Source: Bradyrhizobium sp. CCGUVB4N (lineage in GTDB: Bacteria > Pseudomonadota > Alphaproteobacteria > Rhizobiales > Xanthobacteraceae). Taken from it: a DNA stretch of 64,000 nucleotides. Shown piece by piece: positions 25,101-33,628 of the stretch. The notes under the pieces were generated by a model that was not told where the DNA came from, made no database searches, and saw only the letters and a program-made list of their open reading frames with translations. The position numbers were made by a program, and so were the translations under genes. Numbering within the stretch: position 1 is the stretch's first letter; every line of letters starts with the position of its first letter. The DNA lies in contig NZ_JANADP010000001.1 in the NCBI RefSeq assembly GCF_024199945.1, positions 5,022,001 through 5,086,000 on the forward strand, given 5' to 3'.

Positions 25101-25713
25101 TCGATTCCAGGCTGTCGCCGAAGAAGTCAAAGCGCACCGGCTGCTCGAGGCCCGCCGGAAACAGGTCGAGGATACCGCCACGCACGGCGTATTCGCCGGG
25201 CTCGCGCACGGTCGAGGAACGATTGTAGCCGTTATGCTCCAGCCAGGCGACGATGGTATCCATCGGCACGACATTGCCGGGCGCAACCGACAGCGCCTGC
25301 GCCGCGACCAGCTCGCGCGCGGGCACGCGCTGCACGACAGCGTTCACCGTGGTCAGCACGATCAGCGGCTTGTCGCTGCCGGTGAGCGCGGCGAGCCGTG
25401 CCAGCGTGGTCAGACGTTGCGCCAGAATGCCGCCATGCGGCGAGACACGGTCATAGGGCTGGCAGTCCCAGGCCGGGAAGGTCAGCACCGGCAGATCGGG
25501 CGCGAAGAATTGCAGCGCGCGCTCGAGCTGCTGCATGCGGGCGCCGTCGCGGCAGACCACGGCGAGGCTGACAGGCGGCTTCTTCGGCCGTGCCGCCAGC
25601 GCGCGCGCAAGATCGGAGACGACGAGGCCCTCGGCGCCTTCGGCGACATTGGCAAGCGTCACCGCGCGGCCGGGCGTCAGCAGCTCGGCCGGAGATTTCA
25701 TTCCCGGTTTCAT
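22195..25713 (-). CDS. mfd: Transcription-repair coupling factor Mfd
   Basis: A 1172-residue SF2 translocase that removes RNA polymerase stalled at DNA lesions and recruits UvrA. In order: UvrB-homology/UvrA-binding N-terminal region, CarD-like RNAP-interaction domain (DIVVHVDHGIGRFIGLQTLD), helicase motifs I (LICGDVGFGKTEVALRAAFA), II (VIVDEEQHFG) and VI-type (YQLRGRVGRSKLRAYA), and the C-terminal TRCF domain. Length is normal. The ATG at 25713 overlaps the sdhE stop by 4 bases; an ATG at codon 5 is an alternative. Confidence 0.97.
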   Translation of the reverse strand: MKPGMKSPAELLTPGRAVTLANVAEGAEGLVVSDLARALAARPKKPPVSLAVVCRDGARMQQLERALQFFAPDLPVLTFPAWDCQPYDRVSPHGGILAQRLTTLARLAALTGSDKPLIVLTTVNAVVQRVPARELVAAQALSVAPGNVVPMDTIVAWLEHNGYNRSSTVREPGEYAVRGGILDLFPAGLEQPVRFDFFGDSLESIRTFDAETQRTLLDMRALDLVPISEFQLVTDTIRRFRMGYVAEFGAPERDDALYEAVSEGRRHPGMEHWLPLFQDRMDTLFDYLQGAAVAIEPQAEDAVRERFKQIQDYYEARRDAMEHPGGGAIYKPLPPDRLYLTESEWGKRIGDIPLARLTAFSVPTDGTSVVDAGARKGRDFAPERNDSTVNVFESVVAHVMGLQANRKKVVIALWSEGSRDRMTSMLRDHKLTHTTSVNAWRTVQATPRNETMLAVLGLESGFETDEIALISEQDILGDRLVRPRKASRKLDNFISEVTSLTAGDIVVHVDHGIGRFIGLQTLDVAGAPHDCLELHYAAETKLFLPVENIELLSRYGSDQTTVELDRLGGSGWQTRKAKLKNRIREIAGELIKIAAARHLHEAPKMPVQQGVYDEFCARFPYDETEDQLGAIESTLKDLELGRPMDRLICGDVGFGKTEVALRAAFAVALEGKQVAVVVPTTLLARQHAKTFTERFKGFPVNVAQASRLVATKELNLVKKGIADGSVDIVVGTHALLGKAIKFRDLGLVIVDEEQHFGVTHKERLKALRSEVHVLTLSATPIPRTLQLALTGVRELSIIASPPVDRLAVRTFVAPHDPLMIREALLRERYRGGQAFYVVPRIDDLAEVKDFLDKNVPEMKVAVAHGQMPPAVIEDIMTAFYDGKFDILLSTTIVESGLDIPNANTLIVHRADMFGLAQLYQLRGRVGRSKLRAYALFTLPSQQKITTQAERRLTVLQSLETLGAGFQLASHDLDIRGAGNLLGEEQSGHIKEVGFELYQSMLEEAIVNLKAGVSEPAADRWSPTITIGMPVLIPEDYVGDLSVRLSLYRRLADLDSEEEIDNFGAEMRDRFGVLPDEVRYLFKVAAIKAFCRQANVGKIDAGPKGAVITFRDNSFAYPDRLVSFIRSYGQAAKVRPDMKVVFLQDWETPEERLAGTTEIMRQLAQLAQKKKAA

Positions 25714-26000
25714 ACGTCGCGGTCCGCGATCGGATAGGCCTTGATCCGGGCATACAGGGCGCCGGTGACATCAGCTGGCAGCACCTTGTCACCGGTGATG
25801 GCGGCGTAGAGGTCGGGATCGTTGACCTCGAGCAGGATCTCCAGCTCGGTCAGCTCGGCGTCGGAGAGATTGGCGATCTCGGCATCCGCGAAGCGGCCGA
25901 GGATCAGGTCCATCTCGCGCGTGCCGCGGTGCCAGCAGCGGAACAGCAACCGCTTGCGGCGGTCGTCCAGCCCGTTGCTCGATCGTGTCGTTCCCGTCAT
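25710..26000 (-). CDS. sdhE: FAD assembly factor SdhE
   Basis: A 96-residue protein that promotes covalent flavinylation of the succinate dehydrogenase flavoprotein subunit. It has the core KRLLFRCWHRGTREMDLILG, containing the RGxxE-type signature, and EILLEVNDPDLYAAITG. Its stop overlaps the mfd ATG, so the two are coupled, an arrangement without an obvious functional link. The start is the ATG at 26000. Confidence 0.92.
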   Translation of the reverse strand: MTGTTRSSNGLDDRRKRLLFRCWHRGTREMDLILGRFADAEIANLSDAELTELEILLEVNDPDLYAAITGDKVLPADVTGALYARIKAYPIADRDV

Positions 26001-26131
26001 GTCTCAAATCCAGTCAAACGCCGAAAGCCCGGACGTGCCGGGCCGGGGTGATATAGCCACTCGGACCTGCCGTGTCAGCCCTCGATTTGGCATGGCCGCA
26101 CCGGCGCAAAGGGCCGCGAAAAAAGACGTGG

Positions 26132-26154
26132 ATGCCCGGCATAAAGCCGGGCAT
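26132..26154. repeat. Small palindrome ATGCCCGGC-n5-GCCGGGCAT upstream of recG
   Basis: Perfect 9-bp arms around ATAAA, in the divergent sdhE/recG interval. 'gtggatgcccgg...ccgggcatgac' units are common intergenic elements in Bradyrhizobium (from memory). It sits inside the longest recG frame, which is one reason to prefer the downstream start. Confidence 0.75.
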
Positions 26155-26185
26155 GACGGGCCGAAACGATCCTAGATTCGCGTCC

Positions 26186-28294
26186 ATGCGCCCCAGCCTG
26201 CTCAATCCGCTGTTTGCTCCCGTGACCACGCTTCCCGGCGTCGGTCCGAAGCAGGACAAGCTGCTGCAATATCTGCTCAGCCGCAACGAGACGCCGCGGC
26301 TGGTCGATCTGCTGCTGCATCTGCCGAGCCAGGTCATCGACCGCCGGGCGCGGCCGAAAATCCGCGACGCTGGTGTGGGAACCATGGTGACGCTGGAGGT
26401 CACCGTCGATCGCCACCGCCCGCCCCCGCCGCGCAACTCCCGCGCGCCGTATCTGGTCTATGCCAGCGACGACACCGGCGACGTCGTGCTGACCTTCTTC
26501 CGTGCCAAGCCCGGCTATGTCGAAAAGCTGCTGCCGATGGGCGAGAAGCGCTTCGTCTCCGGCACGCTGCAGATGTATGACGGCATCCTGCAGATCGTGC
26601 ATCCCGACCGCGTGCTCGACGAGGAGGCGATCTCAAAGCTCTCGGGCATCGACCCGGTCTATCCGCTCACCGAGGGCCTCGCGCTCGGCTCGCTCCGCCG
26701 CGCGATCGCGCAGGCGCTGCAGAAGCTGCCGGCCCTGCCCGAATGGATCAGCCCGGAGGTGCTGCGCCGCTGCCATTTCCCGCCGATCGCGGAAGCGCTC
26801 AATCGCGTGCACCAGCCGGTCGAGCTGACGGACATCCTGCCGGACCAGCCGTTCTGGTCCCGCCTCGCCTTTGACGAACTCCTTGCCGGCCAGCTCGCGC
26901 TCGCCCTGATCCGCGCCCAATTGCGCCGCCCGGCCGGCGTGCGCAACGCCGGCGACGGCCACCTGCGCCACAGGATCATCGACGCCCTCCCCTATGCCTT
27001 GACGTCCTCGCAGCGTGACGCAGCCGCGGCGATTGCGAGCGATCTGCAACAGCCCGTGCGCATGCTGCGCCTGCTCCAGGGCGACGTCGGCTCCGGCAAG
27101 ACCGTGGTCGCACTGCTCGCTGCCGCCGCTGTCGCCGAGGTCGGCAAGCAGGCCGCGCTGATGGCGCCGACCGAAATCCTGGCACGTCAGCACATCAAGA
27201 CCATCGCGCCGCTGGCCGAGCGCGCCGGCATGCGGGTCGCGATCCTCACCGGCCGCGAGAAGGGCAAGGAGCGGCGCGAGATCATCACGCAACTCGCCGA
27301 GGGCGAGATCGATCTGCTCGTCGGCACCCATGCGCTGATCCAGGACGACGTGATCTTTCACGATCTGGCGCTGGCCATCGTCGACGAGCAGCATCGTTTT
27401 GGCGTGCGCGAGCGCCTGGCGCTGACCTCGAAGGGCGAAGCCGTCGACGTGCTGGTGCTGAGCGCCACGCCGATCCCGCGCACGTTGGTGCTGACCTATT
27501 TCGGCGACATGGACATCAGCGAGTTGCGCGAAAAGCCCGCCGGCCGCCAGCCGATTGACACCCGCGCCGTCGCCATGAGCCGGCTCGGCGAAGTCATGGA
27601 CGGCGTCGGCCGTGCGCTCGAATCCGGCAAGCTGGTGTACTGGATCTGCCCGCTGGTCGAGGAGTCCGAGGCCGAGGGTACCGAGCATCTCACCAACGCG
27701 ACCAAACGCTTCGAGAGCCTGCAGAAGCGCTTTGGCGATCGCGTCGGCCTCGTCCATGGCCAGATGAAGGGCACCGAGAAGGACCGCGTGATGGGCCAGT
27801 TCGCGGCCCACGAGATCGGTCTTCTGGTCGCGACCACCGTGGTCGAGGTCGGCGTCGACGTGCCGGCCGCCACCATCATGGTGATCGAGAATGCCGAGCG
27901 CTTCGGCCTCGCCCAGCTGCATCAGCTGCGCGGCCGCATCGGGCGCGGCTCGGAGGCTTCGACCTGCATTCTGCTCTACAGCGAGCCGCTGGGCGAAATG
28001 TCCAAAGCGCGTCTGAAAGTGATCCGCGAGACCACCGACGGGTTTCGCATCGCCGAGGAAGATCTCAAGCTGCGCGGCGAAGGCGATGTGCTCGGCGTCC
28101 GCCAAAGCGGCCTGCCTGGTTACCGCATCGCGCGCTCGGAGGTCCACGGCCAGCTCATCACGCAGGCCCGCGACGAGGCGCTGCGCATCATGAAGGACGA
28201 TCCGAAGCTGAAGGGCGAGCGCGGCGAGGCGCTGCGCTGCCTGCTGTATCTCTACGAGCGCGACGAGGCGATCCCGCTGATCGGGGCGGGTTAG
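26186..28294 (+). CDS. recG: ATP-dependent DNA helicase RecG
   Basis: A 702-residue SF2 helicase that remodels stalled replication forks and Holliday junctions. It has the N-terminal wedge/OB fold (TTLPGVGPKQDKLLQYLLSR; YLVYASDDTGDVVLTFFRAK), motif I LLQGDVGSGKTVVALLAAAA, the DEQH box AIVDEQHRFGV, motif III LVLSATPIPRTL, motif VI QLRGRIGRG, and the C-terminal TRG region. The ATG at 26186 (MRPSLLNPLF) is chosen. The 38-residue upstream extension is encoded by the palindromic repeat. The stop codon overlaps that of panE. Confidence 0.96.
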   Translation: MRPSLLNPLFAPVTTLPGVGPKQDKLLQYLLSRNETPRLVDLLLHLPSQVIDRRARPKIRDAGVGTMVTLEVTVDRHRPPPPRNSRAPYLVYASDDTGDVVLTFFRAKPGYVEKLLPMGEKRFVSGTLQMYDGILQIVHPDRVLDEEAISKLSGIDPVYPLTEGLALGSLRRAIAQALQKLPALPEWISPEVLRRCHFPPIAEALNRVHQPVELTDILPDQPFWSRLAFDELLAGQLALALIRAQLRRPAGVRNAGDGHLRHRIIDALPYALTSSQRDAAAAIASDLQQPVRMLRLLQGDVGSGKTVVALLAAAAVAEVGKQAALMAPTEILARQHIKTIAPLAERAGMRVAILTGREKGKERREIITQLAEGEIDLLVGTHALIQDDVIFHDLALAIVDEQHRFGVRERLALTSKGEAVDVLVLSATPIPRTLVLTYFGDMDISELREKPAGRQPIDTRAVAMSRLGEVMDGVGRALESGKLVYWICPLVEESEAEGTEHLTNATKRFESLQKRFGDRVGLVHGQMKGTEKDRVMGQFAAHEIGLLVATTVVEVGVDVPAATIMVIENAERFGLAQLHQLRGRIGRGSEASTCILLYSEPLGEMSKARLKVIRETTDGFRIAEEDLKLRGEGDVLGVRQSGLPGYRIARSEVHGQLITQARDEALRIMKDDPKLKGERGEALRCLLYLYERDEAIPLIGAG

Positions 28295-29220
28295 TTCGCC
28301 GGTTTTTGCCGCCCGACCTCATAAGCCGCGACATGCGCCCGGGCGAGATCGAGCACGGGTGTTTCGATGTCCAGCGCCCGGGCCCGATTGGCCATGTCGC
28401 CGAGGATATGCTCCGCCTCGGTGGTCGAACCGCGCTCGATATCCCGCAGCATCGACGCCTTCAGCGGCGAGTTCGCTGTGGTGAACAGCTTTCGGTCGAA
28501 TTCGATGAACGGCGCGCGCGGCTCGAAGCCAGAGGCGGTCGCGACAGCGCAATGCTCCGCAAAAAGCCGGAAGATCGCCCGCTCACCATTCGGCACGGTC
28601 AGGATGTCGCCGATGCTGGCGCGCATCAGACAGGTGATCCCGGCAAGCGTGCTCAGCTGGACGAACTTCTCCCACATGTCCTGCATGATCACATCGCTGG
28701 CGCGCACGTCGATGCCGGGGACCCGCAGCAGGTTTTCCAGCGCGAGCACACGATCACTCAACGACCCCTTCACCTCGCCGAAGACGATGGTCTGGTTGGC
28801 CATGAACTGAACGACACGACCATCCGCATCGAGCCCGGCGCTGACATTTGCGAGCCCGCCGAGGACGTGCTCGGCGCCGAACCGCGCCGTCAGGGCGTCG
28901 ATGTGTTTCAATCCGTTGAGGATCGGCACAATCATCGTGTTCGCGCCAACGGCCGGGGCAAACTGGCTCATGGCGTCGTCGAGCGAATAGGCCTTCACGC
29001 CAACGAGCACGACGTCGAAGGGATCGTTGAGCTCGTTCGCCAGCAGGATCTTCGGCTGCACGGCGAAGTCGCCGTGCGGGCTTTTGACCCTCAATCCGTC
29101 GCGCCGCAACTGCTCAGCCCGCGCGGACCGCACCAGAAAAGTCACGTCGGCGCCCGCTCGGACCAGGCACGCTCCGTAGTAACCTCCGAGCGCTCCCGCG
29201 CCGATCACCAGCACTCTCAT
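28291..29220 (-). CDS. panE: 2-Dehydropantoate 2-reductase family protein
   Basis: A 309-residue NADPH-dependent reductase of the PanE/ApbA family; the canonical member makes pantoate for coenzyme A. The Rossmann motif is VLVIGAGALGGYYGACLVRA. The ketopantoate-reductase C-domain includes DMWEKFVQLSTLAGITCLMR and a downstream KASMLRDIERGSTTEAEHIL, with the catalytic Lys of the WxK segment. Bacteria often carry several paralogues, so the symbol is provisional. It converges with recG, with a 3-base stop overlap. Confidence 0.85.
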   Translation of the reverse strand: MRVLVIGAGALGGYYGACLVRAGADVTFLVRSARAEQLRRDGLRVKSPHGDFAVQPKILLANELNDPFDVVLVGVKAYSLDDAMSQFAPAVGANTMIVPILNGLKHIDALTARFGAEHVLGGLANVSAGLDADGRVVQFMANQTIVFGEVKGSLSDRVLALENLLRVPGIDVRASDVIMQDMWEKFVQLSTLAGITCLMRASIGDILTVPNGERAIFRLFAEHCAVATASGFEPRAPFIEFDRKLFTTANSPLKASMLRDIERGSTTEAEHILGDMANRARALDIETPVLDLARAHVAAYEVGRQKPAN

Positions 29221-29301
29221 TCCAACTCCCGTGTCATGTCAGCGATCGTCAGCCTTCGCTACATTGCATAAACAGGCAGACTGATCGCGAATGCCTGATC
29301 A

Positions 29302-30168
29302 TCAGGCCTTTTTCTGCGCGATGCTTGCGGCAAACGCCTTCAACAGCGACGCATCGACCGCCTCACCCTTCGCGTCCCCGGCCAGATGCTCGAACCATTT
29401 GGCAAAGCCCTGGTAGATCTGGCTCGCCGGATGATCCGGCCCGAGGAAGCCGGAAATCTCCTGCATCTCCGCGACCCAGCGATAGGCCTTCGGGATCATG
29501 TCGGGCAGCGCGACCTCGAGCCGCGCCAGGATCGCGGGCTGGCTGAGTGCGAGCTCGTCGCGCAGCGCATCCGCAGCACCGGCTTTCGTGGCCGCGACCA
29601 CCATGGCGGAGCCGATGCCGGCGAGACCCTTGACGATGCCGGCATAGGACATCTTGAGCGCGGAGGCTGCACCCACCGGGCCTTCGACAATGCGAACATC
29701 GAGCCCGAAATCTCTGAGCACGGCGACGTCTCTGGCGTGCTCGCCGGACAGATAGAAGGCCGGGCTCTTGCCGCCGGGTTGCGGCGGGAAGCCGATGATG
29801 CCGCCGTCGACGAAGGGCGCCTGCGCCGAGCCGATGATCTCCTCGATCCGCTTCACCGTGTCGACATTGACGGCGTTGCAGTCGACCACGACCGGCTTCT
29901 TTGCACGTTTCACGATCAGCGCCGCCAGCCGCTCGGCCAGCGCCACCGCCTCGCCGGGCGGCACGATCGAGAGGATGATATCAGCGTCCGCGATCGCATC
30001 GTCCTCGGCGCCGACCATGCCCGCATCCGCGGCCCGTTTCAGCGTCGCCTCGCTTCGCCCTTTCAAGGATGTCAGCACGCGCGCACCGTTATCGCTCAGG
30101 CGTCGCGCCACCGCGCTGCCCATGGCACCGGGCGCGAGGATCGCAATGGTTTTCGACATCGGGGGCAC
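29302..30168 (-). CDS. NAD(P)-dependent dehydrogenase, 6PGDH/3-HIBADH-like with DUF1932
   Basis: A 288-residue protein with an N-terminal NAD-binding domain (IAILAPGAMGSAVARRLSDN; GxxMGxA in place of the usual GxGxMG) and a C-terminal helical DUF1932-type domain (GPVGAASALKMSYAGIVKGL, with the conserved Lys). Family members oxidise beta-hydroxy acids, but the substrate is unknown. The start at 30168 is taken; an ATG at codon 4 (MSKTIAIL) is equally plausible. Confidence 0.83.
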   Translation of the reverse strand: MPPMSKTIAILAPGAMGSAVARRLSDNGARVLTSLKGRSEATLKRAADAGMVGAEDDAIADADIILSIVPPGEAVALAERLAALIVKRAKKPVVVDCNAVNVDTVKRIEEIIGSAQAPFVDGGIIGFPPQPGGKSPAFYLSGEHARDVAVLRDFGLDVRIVEGPVGAASALKMSYAGIVKGLAGIGSAMVVAATKAGAADALRDELALSQPAILARLEVALPDMIPKAYRWVAEMQEISGFLGPDHPASQIYQGFAKWFEHLAGDAKGEAVDASLLKAFAASIAQKKA

Positions 30169-30268
30169 TCCAGTTCGAATTCCGAGCGTTGTCGCTCAGT
30201 TCGACCGGAACATTAGCAGAGGATGCGAACGCCCGCGTGATCCACGGCCATCCCGCCGCGGAATGGCC

Positions 30269-31039
30269 CTACTCCGCCTTCGCAGGCTCGGGCCGGAGCG
30301 TGGAGGCGTTGGCAATGCGCGCGGCATTGGCCATGCCGGCGAGCGCGGCTGCCTTCTTCGGATCCGGCGCTGCGCCGGGCTGCACCACGCCGGCCGACAT
30401 GATCAGCGTTGCGGCATCCTCGGCGCTGAGGTCGACTTCGATGATCTTGCTCCTGGGCACATAGAAGAAGAAGCCGGTGGTCGGGTTCGGCGAGCATGGC
30501 AGAAACACCGAGACATGTTCTTCCTGCCCCGGCAGGCTGCGCGCGATGTCCTCACTCGGCGATTGCGAGATCAGCACGATCGACCACATGCCGGGCGATG
30601 GAAACTCGACGAGACCGACCTTGCGGAAGCTCGAGCCCTTGCCCGAAAACAGCGTCTCGAACACCTGCTTGAGGCCGCGATAAATCGCACGCACCGCCGG
30701 AATCCGGCCGAGGAACGTCTCGCCGACGTCGACCAGGGTGCGGCCGATCAGGTTGGCCGCGAGGAATCCGACCAGCGTCAGCGTGAAGAATGCGACAATC
30801 AGTCCCCAGCCGGGGACGCCGTAAGGCAGATAAGTTTCCGGCCGATAGGCCAGCGGCACGAAAGGCCGCACCACGCCGTCGACCCAGGTGACGAACCACC
30901 AGACCAGGTACAGTGTAATCGCAATCGGACCGGTGACGATCAGCCCGGTCAGGAAATAATTGCGAAACCGGCCCATCAGGCCGGTATGCGGTTCCGGGGC
31001 GGGATCAAGAGGCGCAGGCGCGTCGTCGCGGGTGGTCAT
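30269..31039 (-). CDS. DUF502 family inner-membrane protein
   Basis: A 256-residue protein with two transmembrane segments (FLTGLIVTGPIAITLYLVWW; GLIVAFFTLTLVGFLAANLI). The DUF502 cytoplasmic domain follows, with IPAVRAIYRGLKQVFETLF and FFFYVPRSKIIEVDLSAEDA. Function is unknown across bacteria. It follows glmS on the same strand after 79 bases and may share its transcript. Confidence 0.85.
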   Translation of the reverse strand: MTTRDDAPAPLDPAPEPHTGLMGRFRNYFLTGLIVTGPIAITLYLVWWFVTWVDGVVRPFVPLAYRPETYLPYGVPGWGLIVAFFTLTLVGFLAANLIGRTLVDVGETFLGRIPAVRAIYRGLKQVFETLFSGKGSSFRKVGLVEFPSPGMWSIVLISQSPSEDIARSLPGQEEHVSVFLPCSPNPTTGFFFYVPRSKIIEVDLSAEDAATLIMSAGVVQPGAAPDPKKAAALAGMANAARIANASTLRPEPAKAE

Positions 31040-31118
31040 TCGGGTTCCAGGTCGGTCGCTTGGTTCAAGCTAGGGGCTTCTAGCAGGTTTTGGAAGAGCG
31101 CGGCCTGGTCCCTGCTGC

Positions 31119-32945
31119 CTATTCCACCGTCACGGATTTCGCGAGATTGCGCGGCTGGTCGACGTCGGTGCCCATGACCACCGCCGTATGATAGGCGAGC
31201 AATTGCACGGGAACGGCATAGACCATCGGCGAGAAGGCCGCGGCCATGTCGGGCATGACGATGGTCACGAGCGACTCCACCGTCGCCTCCGCCGCGCCTT
31301 TGGCATCGGTCATCAGGATGATGTTGCCGCCGCGGGCGGCAACCTCCTGCATGTTGGAGACGGTCTTCTCGAACACGCGGTCGTAGGGCGCGATCACGAC
31401 GACCGGCATGGTCTCGTCGATCAGCGCAATCGGGCCGTGCTTGAGCTCGCCGGCGGCATAGCCCTCGGCGTGGATGTAGGAGATTTCCTTCAGCTTCAGC
31501 GCGCCTTCGAGGGCGAGCGGGAAGCTGGTGCCGCGGCCGAGATAGAGCACGTCGCGGGATTTGGCGATCCTGTGGGCGAGCTTCTCGATCTGGAGCTCGG
31601 TCGTGAGCGCATCCGACATCAGGCGCGGGATCTCGACCAGGCCGTGCACGAGCTTGGTCTCGTCCTCGGCGGACAATTCGCCGCGGGCCTTGCCGGCCGC
31701 AATCGCCAGGTTGGCCAGCACCATGAGCTGGCAGGTGAACGCCTTGGTCGAGGCGACACCGATCTCGGGGCCGGCCAGCGTCTGCAGCACGGTCTCGCTT
31801 TCGCGCGCGATGGTCGAGGTCGGAACGTTGACGACGGCAATGGTGTGCGCGCCCTCGGCCTTGGCATAGCGCAGCGCCGCCAGGGTGTCGGCGGTCTCGC
31901 CGGATTGCGAGATGAAGATGGCGAGATCGCCCTTGCGCAACGGCGCTTCGCGGTAGCGGAATTCGGATGCGACATCGACCTCGACCGGCAGGCGCGCAAA
32001 CCGCTCGAACCAGTATTTTGCGACGATGCCGGCGTAGCTTGCGGTGCCGCAGGCCGTGATGTTGATGCGCTGGATGTCCTTGAAGTCGAACGGCAGCTTG
32101 ACCGGCAGCGAGACGCGCTCGGTCGCCATGTCGACATAGCGCGCCAGCGTGTGGCCGACCACTTCCGGCTGCTCGTGGATCTCCTTCGCCATGAAATGGC
32201 GGTAGTTCGCCTTGTCGACCAGCGAGGTCGAGGCGGCATGCTTGATCCTGTCGCGCTCGACGGCGTGACCGTCCTTGTCGAAAACCGTCGCGCTCTTGCG
32301 GGTCAGGACCACCCAGTCGCCGTCTTCGAGATAGCTGATCGTGTCGGTGAACGGGCCGAGCGCGATCGCGTCCGAGCCGAGATACATCTCGCCATCGCCA
32401 TAGCCGATCGCCAGCGGCGGACCGTTGCGGGCGCCGATCATGAGGTCGTCATCGCCGGCAAAGATGAAGCCGAGCGCGAAGGCACCGCGCAACCGCGCCA
32501 GCGTCAGCTTGACCGCTTCCACCGGCTTGTTGCCGCGCGACAAGAGATCGTCGACGAGGTGCAGCACGATCTCGGTGTCGGTCTCGGTGTGGAACACCGT
32601 GCCCTTCTTCTCGAGTTCTTCGCGCAGCTCGCGGAAATTCTCGATGATGCCGTTGTGGACGACGGCAACGCGTTCGGTCGCGTGCGGATGAGCGTTGTTG
32701 ACGGTCGGCTTGCCGTGCGTGGCCCAGCGGGTGTGACCGATTCCGGTCGTGCCCTTCAAAGGCTCGGCTTCCAGCCGCCTCTCCAGATTCTTCAGCTTGC
32801 CCTCGGCGCGTCGGCGCTCGAGATGCTTGCCTTCGAGCGTGGCGACGCCCGCGGAGTCATAGCCGCGATATTCAAGACGTTTGAGCGAATCCACCAATTG
32901 CTCTGCAACCGGCTCGCGCCCGAGAATGCCGACAATCCCGCACAT
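31119..32945 (-). CDS. glmS: Glutamine-fructose-6-phosphate aminotransferase (isomerizing)
   Basis: A 608-residue enzyme making glucosamine-6-phosphate from fructose-6-phosphate and glutamine, the first step to UDP-GlcNAc. The N-terminal class II glutaminase begins MCGIVGILGR with nucleophile Cys after Met removal. Two SIS domains follow (CGTASYAGIVAKYWFERFA; YLGRGTSFPLALEGALKLKE), and the end is LAKSVTVE. The ATG at 32945 is fixed by the catalytic Cys; the upstream 29-codon extension is rejected. No glmS ribozyme is expected or seen in this lineage. Confidence 0.97.
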   Translation of the reverse strand: MCGIVGILGREPVAEQLVDSLKRLEYRGYDSAGVATLEGKHLERRRAEGKLKNLERRLEAEPLKGTTGIGHTRWATHGKPTVNNAHPHATERVAVVHNGIIENFRELREELEKKGTVFHTETDTEIVLHLVDDLLSRGNKPVEAVKLTLARLRGAFALGFIFAGDDDLMIGARNGPPLAIGYGDGEMYLGSDAIALGPFTDTISYLEDGDWVVLTRKSATVFDKDGHAVERDRIKHAASTSLVDKANYRHFMAKEIHEQPEVVGHTLARYVDMATERVSLPVKLPFDFKDIQRINITACGTASYAGIVAKYWFERFARLPVEVDVASEFRYREAPLRKGDLAIFISQSGETADTLAALRYAKAEGAHTIAVVNVPTSTIARESETVLQTLAGPEIGVASTKAFTCQLMVLANLAIAAGKARGELSAEDETKLVHGLVEIPRLMSDALTTELQIEKLAHRIAKSRDVLYLGRGTSFPLALEGALKLKEISYIHAEGYAAGELKHGPIALIDETMPVVVIAPYDRVFEKTVSNMQEVAARGGNIILMTDAKGAAEATVESLVTIVMPDMAAAFSPMVYAVPVQLLAYHTAVVMGTDVDQPRNLAKSVTVE

Positions 32946-33112
32946 GCGGATCAATATCCCCCAAATCGTCGAAAAATCGCCTAAACGACGCGCTCGGTTT
33001 TTAGCGAAGTTCCTAAGGAACCAGATACTCAATAATTATGACGGATTGCGACAGCAGCCGGCGACGTCATGCTTCGCCCATGTCGATGTGGCCGGCTTTA
33101 ACCGCGCGGATT

Positions 33113-33131
33113 AACTTGTTGTCAACAAGTT
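33113..33131. promoter_or_regulatory. Perfect 19-bp dyad between glmS and a divergent small ORF
   Basis: AACTTGTTG-T-CAACAAGTT is an exact inverted repeat with one central base, in the divergent interval (219 bases). It looks like a repressor operator. The regulator is unknown. It lies 168 bases before glmS and 34 bases before the ORF at 33165. Confidence 0.45.
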
Positions 33132-33164
33132 TGGCCAACGATTCTCGCTCGGGAGATCAAGGCC

Positions 33165-33395
33165 ATGAAAGCCACGTCCGACCGCAAAGGTCTGCCAACG
33201 ACGTATCTGCTCGCCAGTGAGAGCACCGGCACTCGCCTCGCGCATTGGCCGCCGCCTCAGCGCGCCATGGAGCGCGGCAAGGAAAGCAAGCCCGTCCTCA
33301 TGACGCAGGCCAAAGGCGAACCGGCAAAGCGCGCCAGGCCGCGCGGCTGGCGCTTGTCGCGCGCGATGTTCTCGGAAGTCGCCGACGACGACTGA
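33165..33395 (+). CDS. Small basic hypothetical protein (76 aa)
   Basis: The frame begins MKATSDRKGLPTTYLLASES. It is rich in Lys/Arg (GEPAKRARPRGWRLSRAMFS) and ends EVADDD. AAGG lies within 3-6 bases of the ATG, with GGGAG further upstream. No family is recognised. It stands alone, divergent from glmS and convergent with the 58-residue ORF. Coding potential is plausible but not proven. Confidence 0.4.
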   Translation: MKATSDRKGLPTTYLLASESTGTRLAHWPPPQRAMERGKESKPVLMTQAKGEPAKRARPRGWRLSRAMFSEVADDD

Positions 33396-33404
33396 GGGCG
33401 CGCC

Positions 33405-33581
33405 TCACCACCCCAGAACCAGGGCAAAGACGAGGCAAACGACGAACGCCCAGAACGTCAGGCCGGTGACCAGCGACGCGATCTCGGTTGGGTCGGGGTC
33501 GCCGGCCTGTTCCAGCACCCATCGTCCCGGCGGCGTGACAACGTGCTTGACGAGGAATTCGAACACATCCAGGTCGTTCAT
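33405..33581 (-). CDS. 58-residue C-tail-anchored small membrane protein
   Basis: The frame MNDLDVFEFLVKHVVTPPGR, WVLEQAGDPDPTEIASLVTG, LTFWAFVVCLVFALVLGW has an amphipathic start and one C-terminal hydrophobic helix of about 20 residues. It lies 47 bases after glmU on the same strand. It is too short for routine callers. The composition and clean membrane anchor favour a real gene. No family is recognised. Confidence 0.5.
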   Translation of the reverse strand: MNDLDVFEFLVKHVVTPPGRWVLEQAGDPDPTEIASLVTGLTFWAFVVCLVFALVLGW

Positions 33582-33628
33582 GAGCGCGCAGCCCTAACGA
33601 CACAGAAAAGCGCCTGGGATCCGGCCGC

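Noticed and set aside
26072..26185. N-terminal extension of RecG
   Set aside because: It is encoded by the ATGCCCGGC palindrome and lacks similarity to RecG N-termini.
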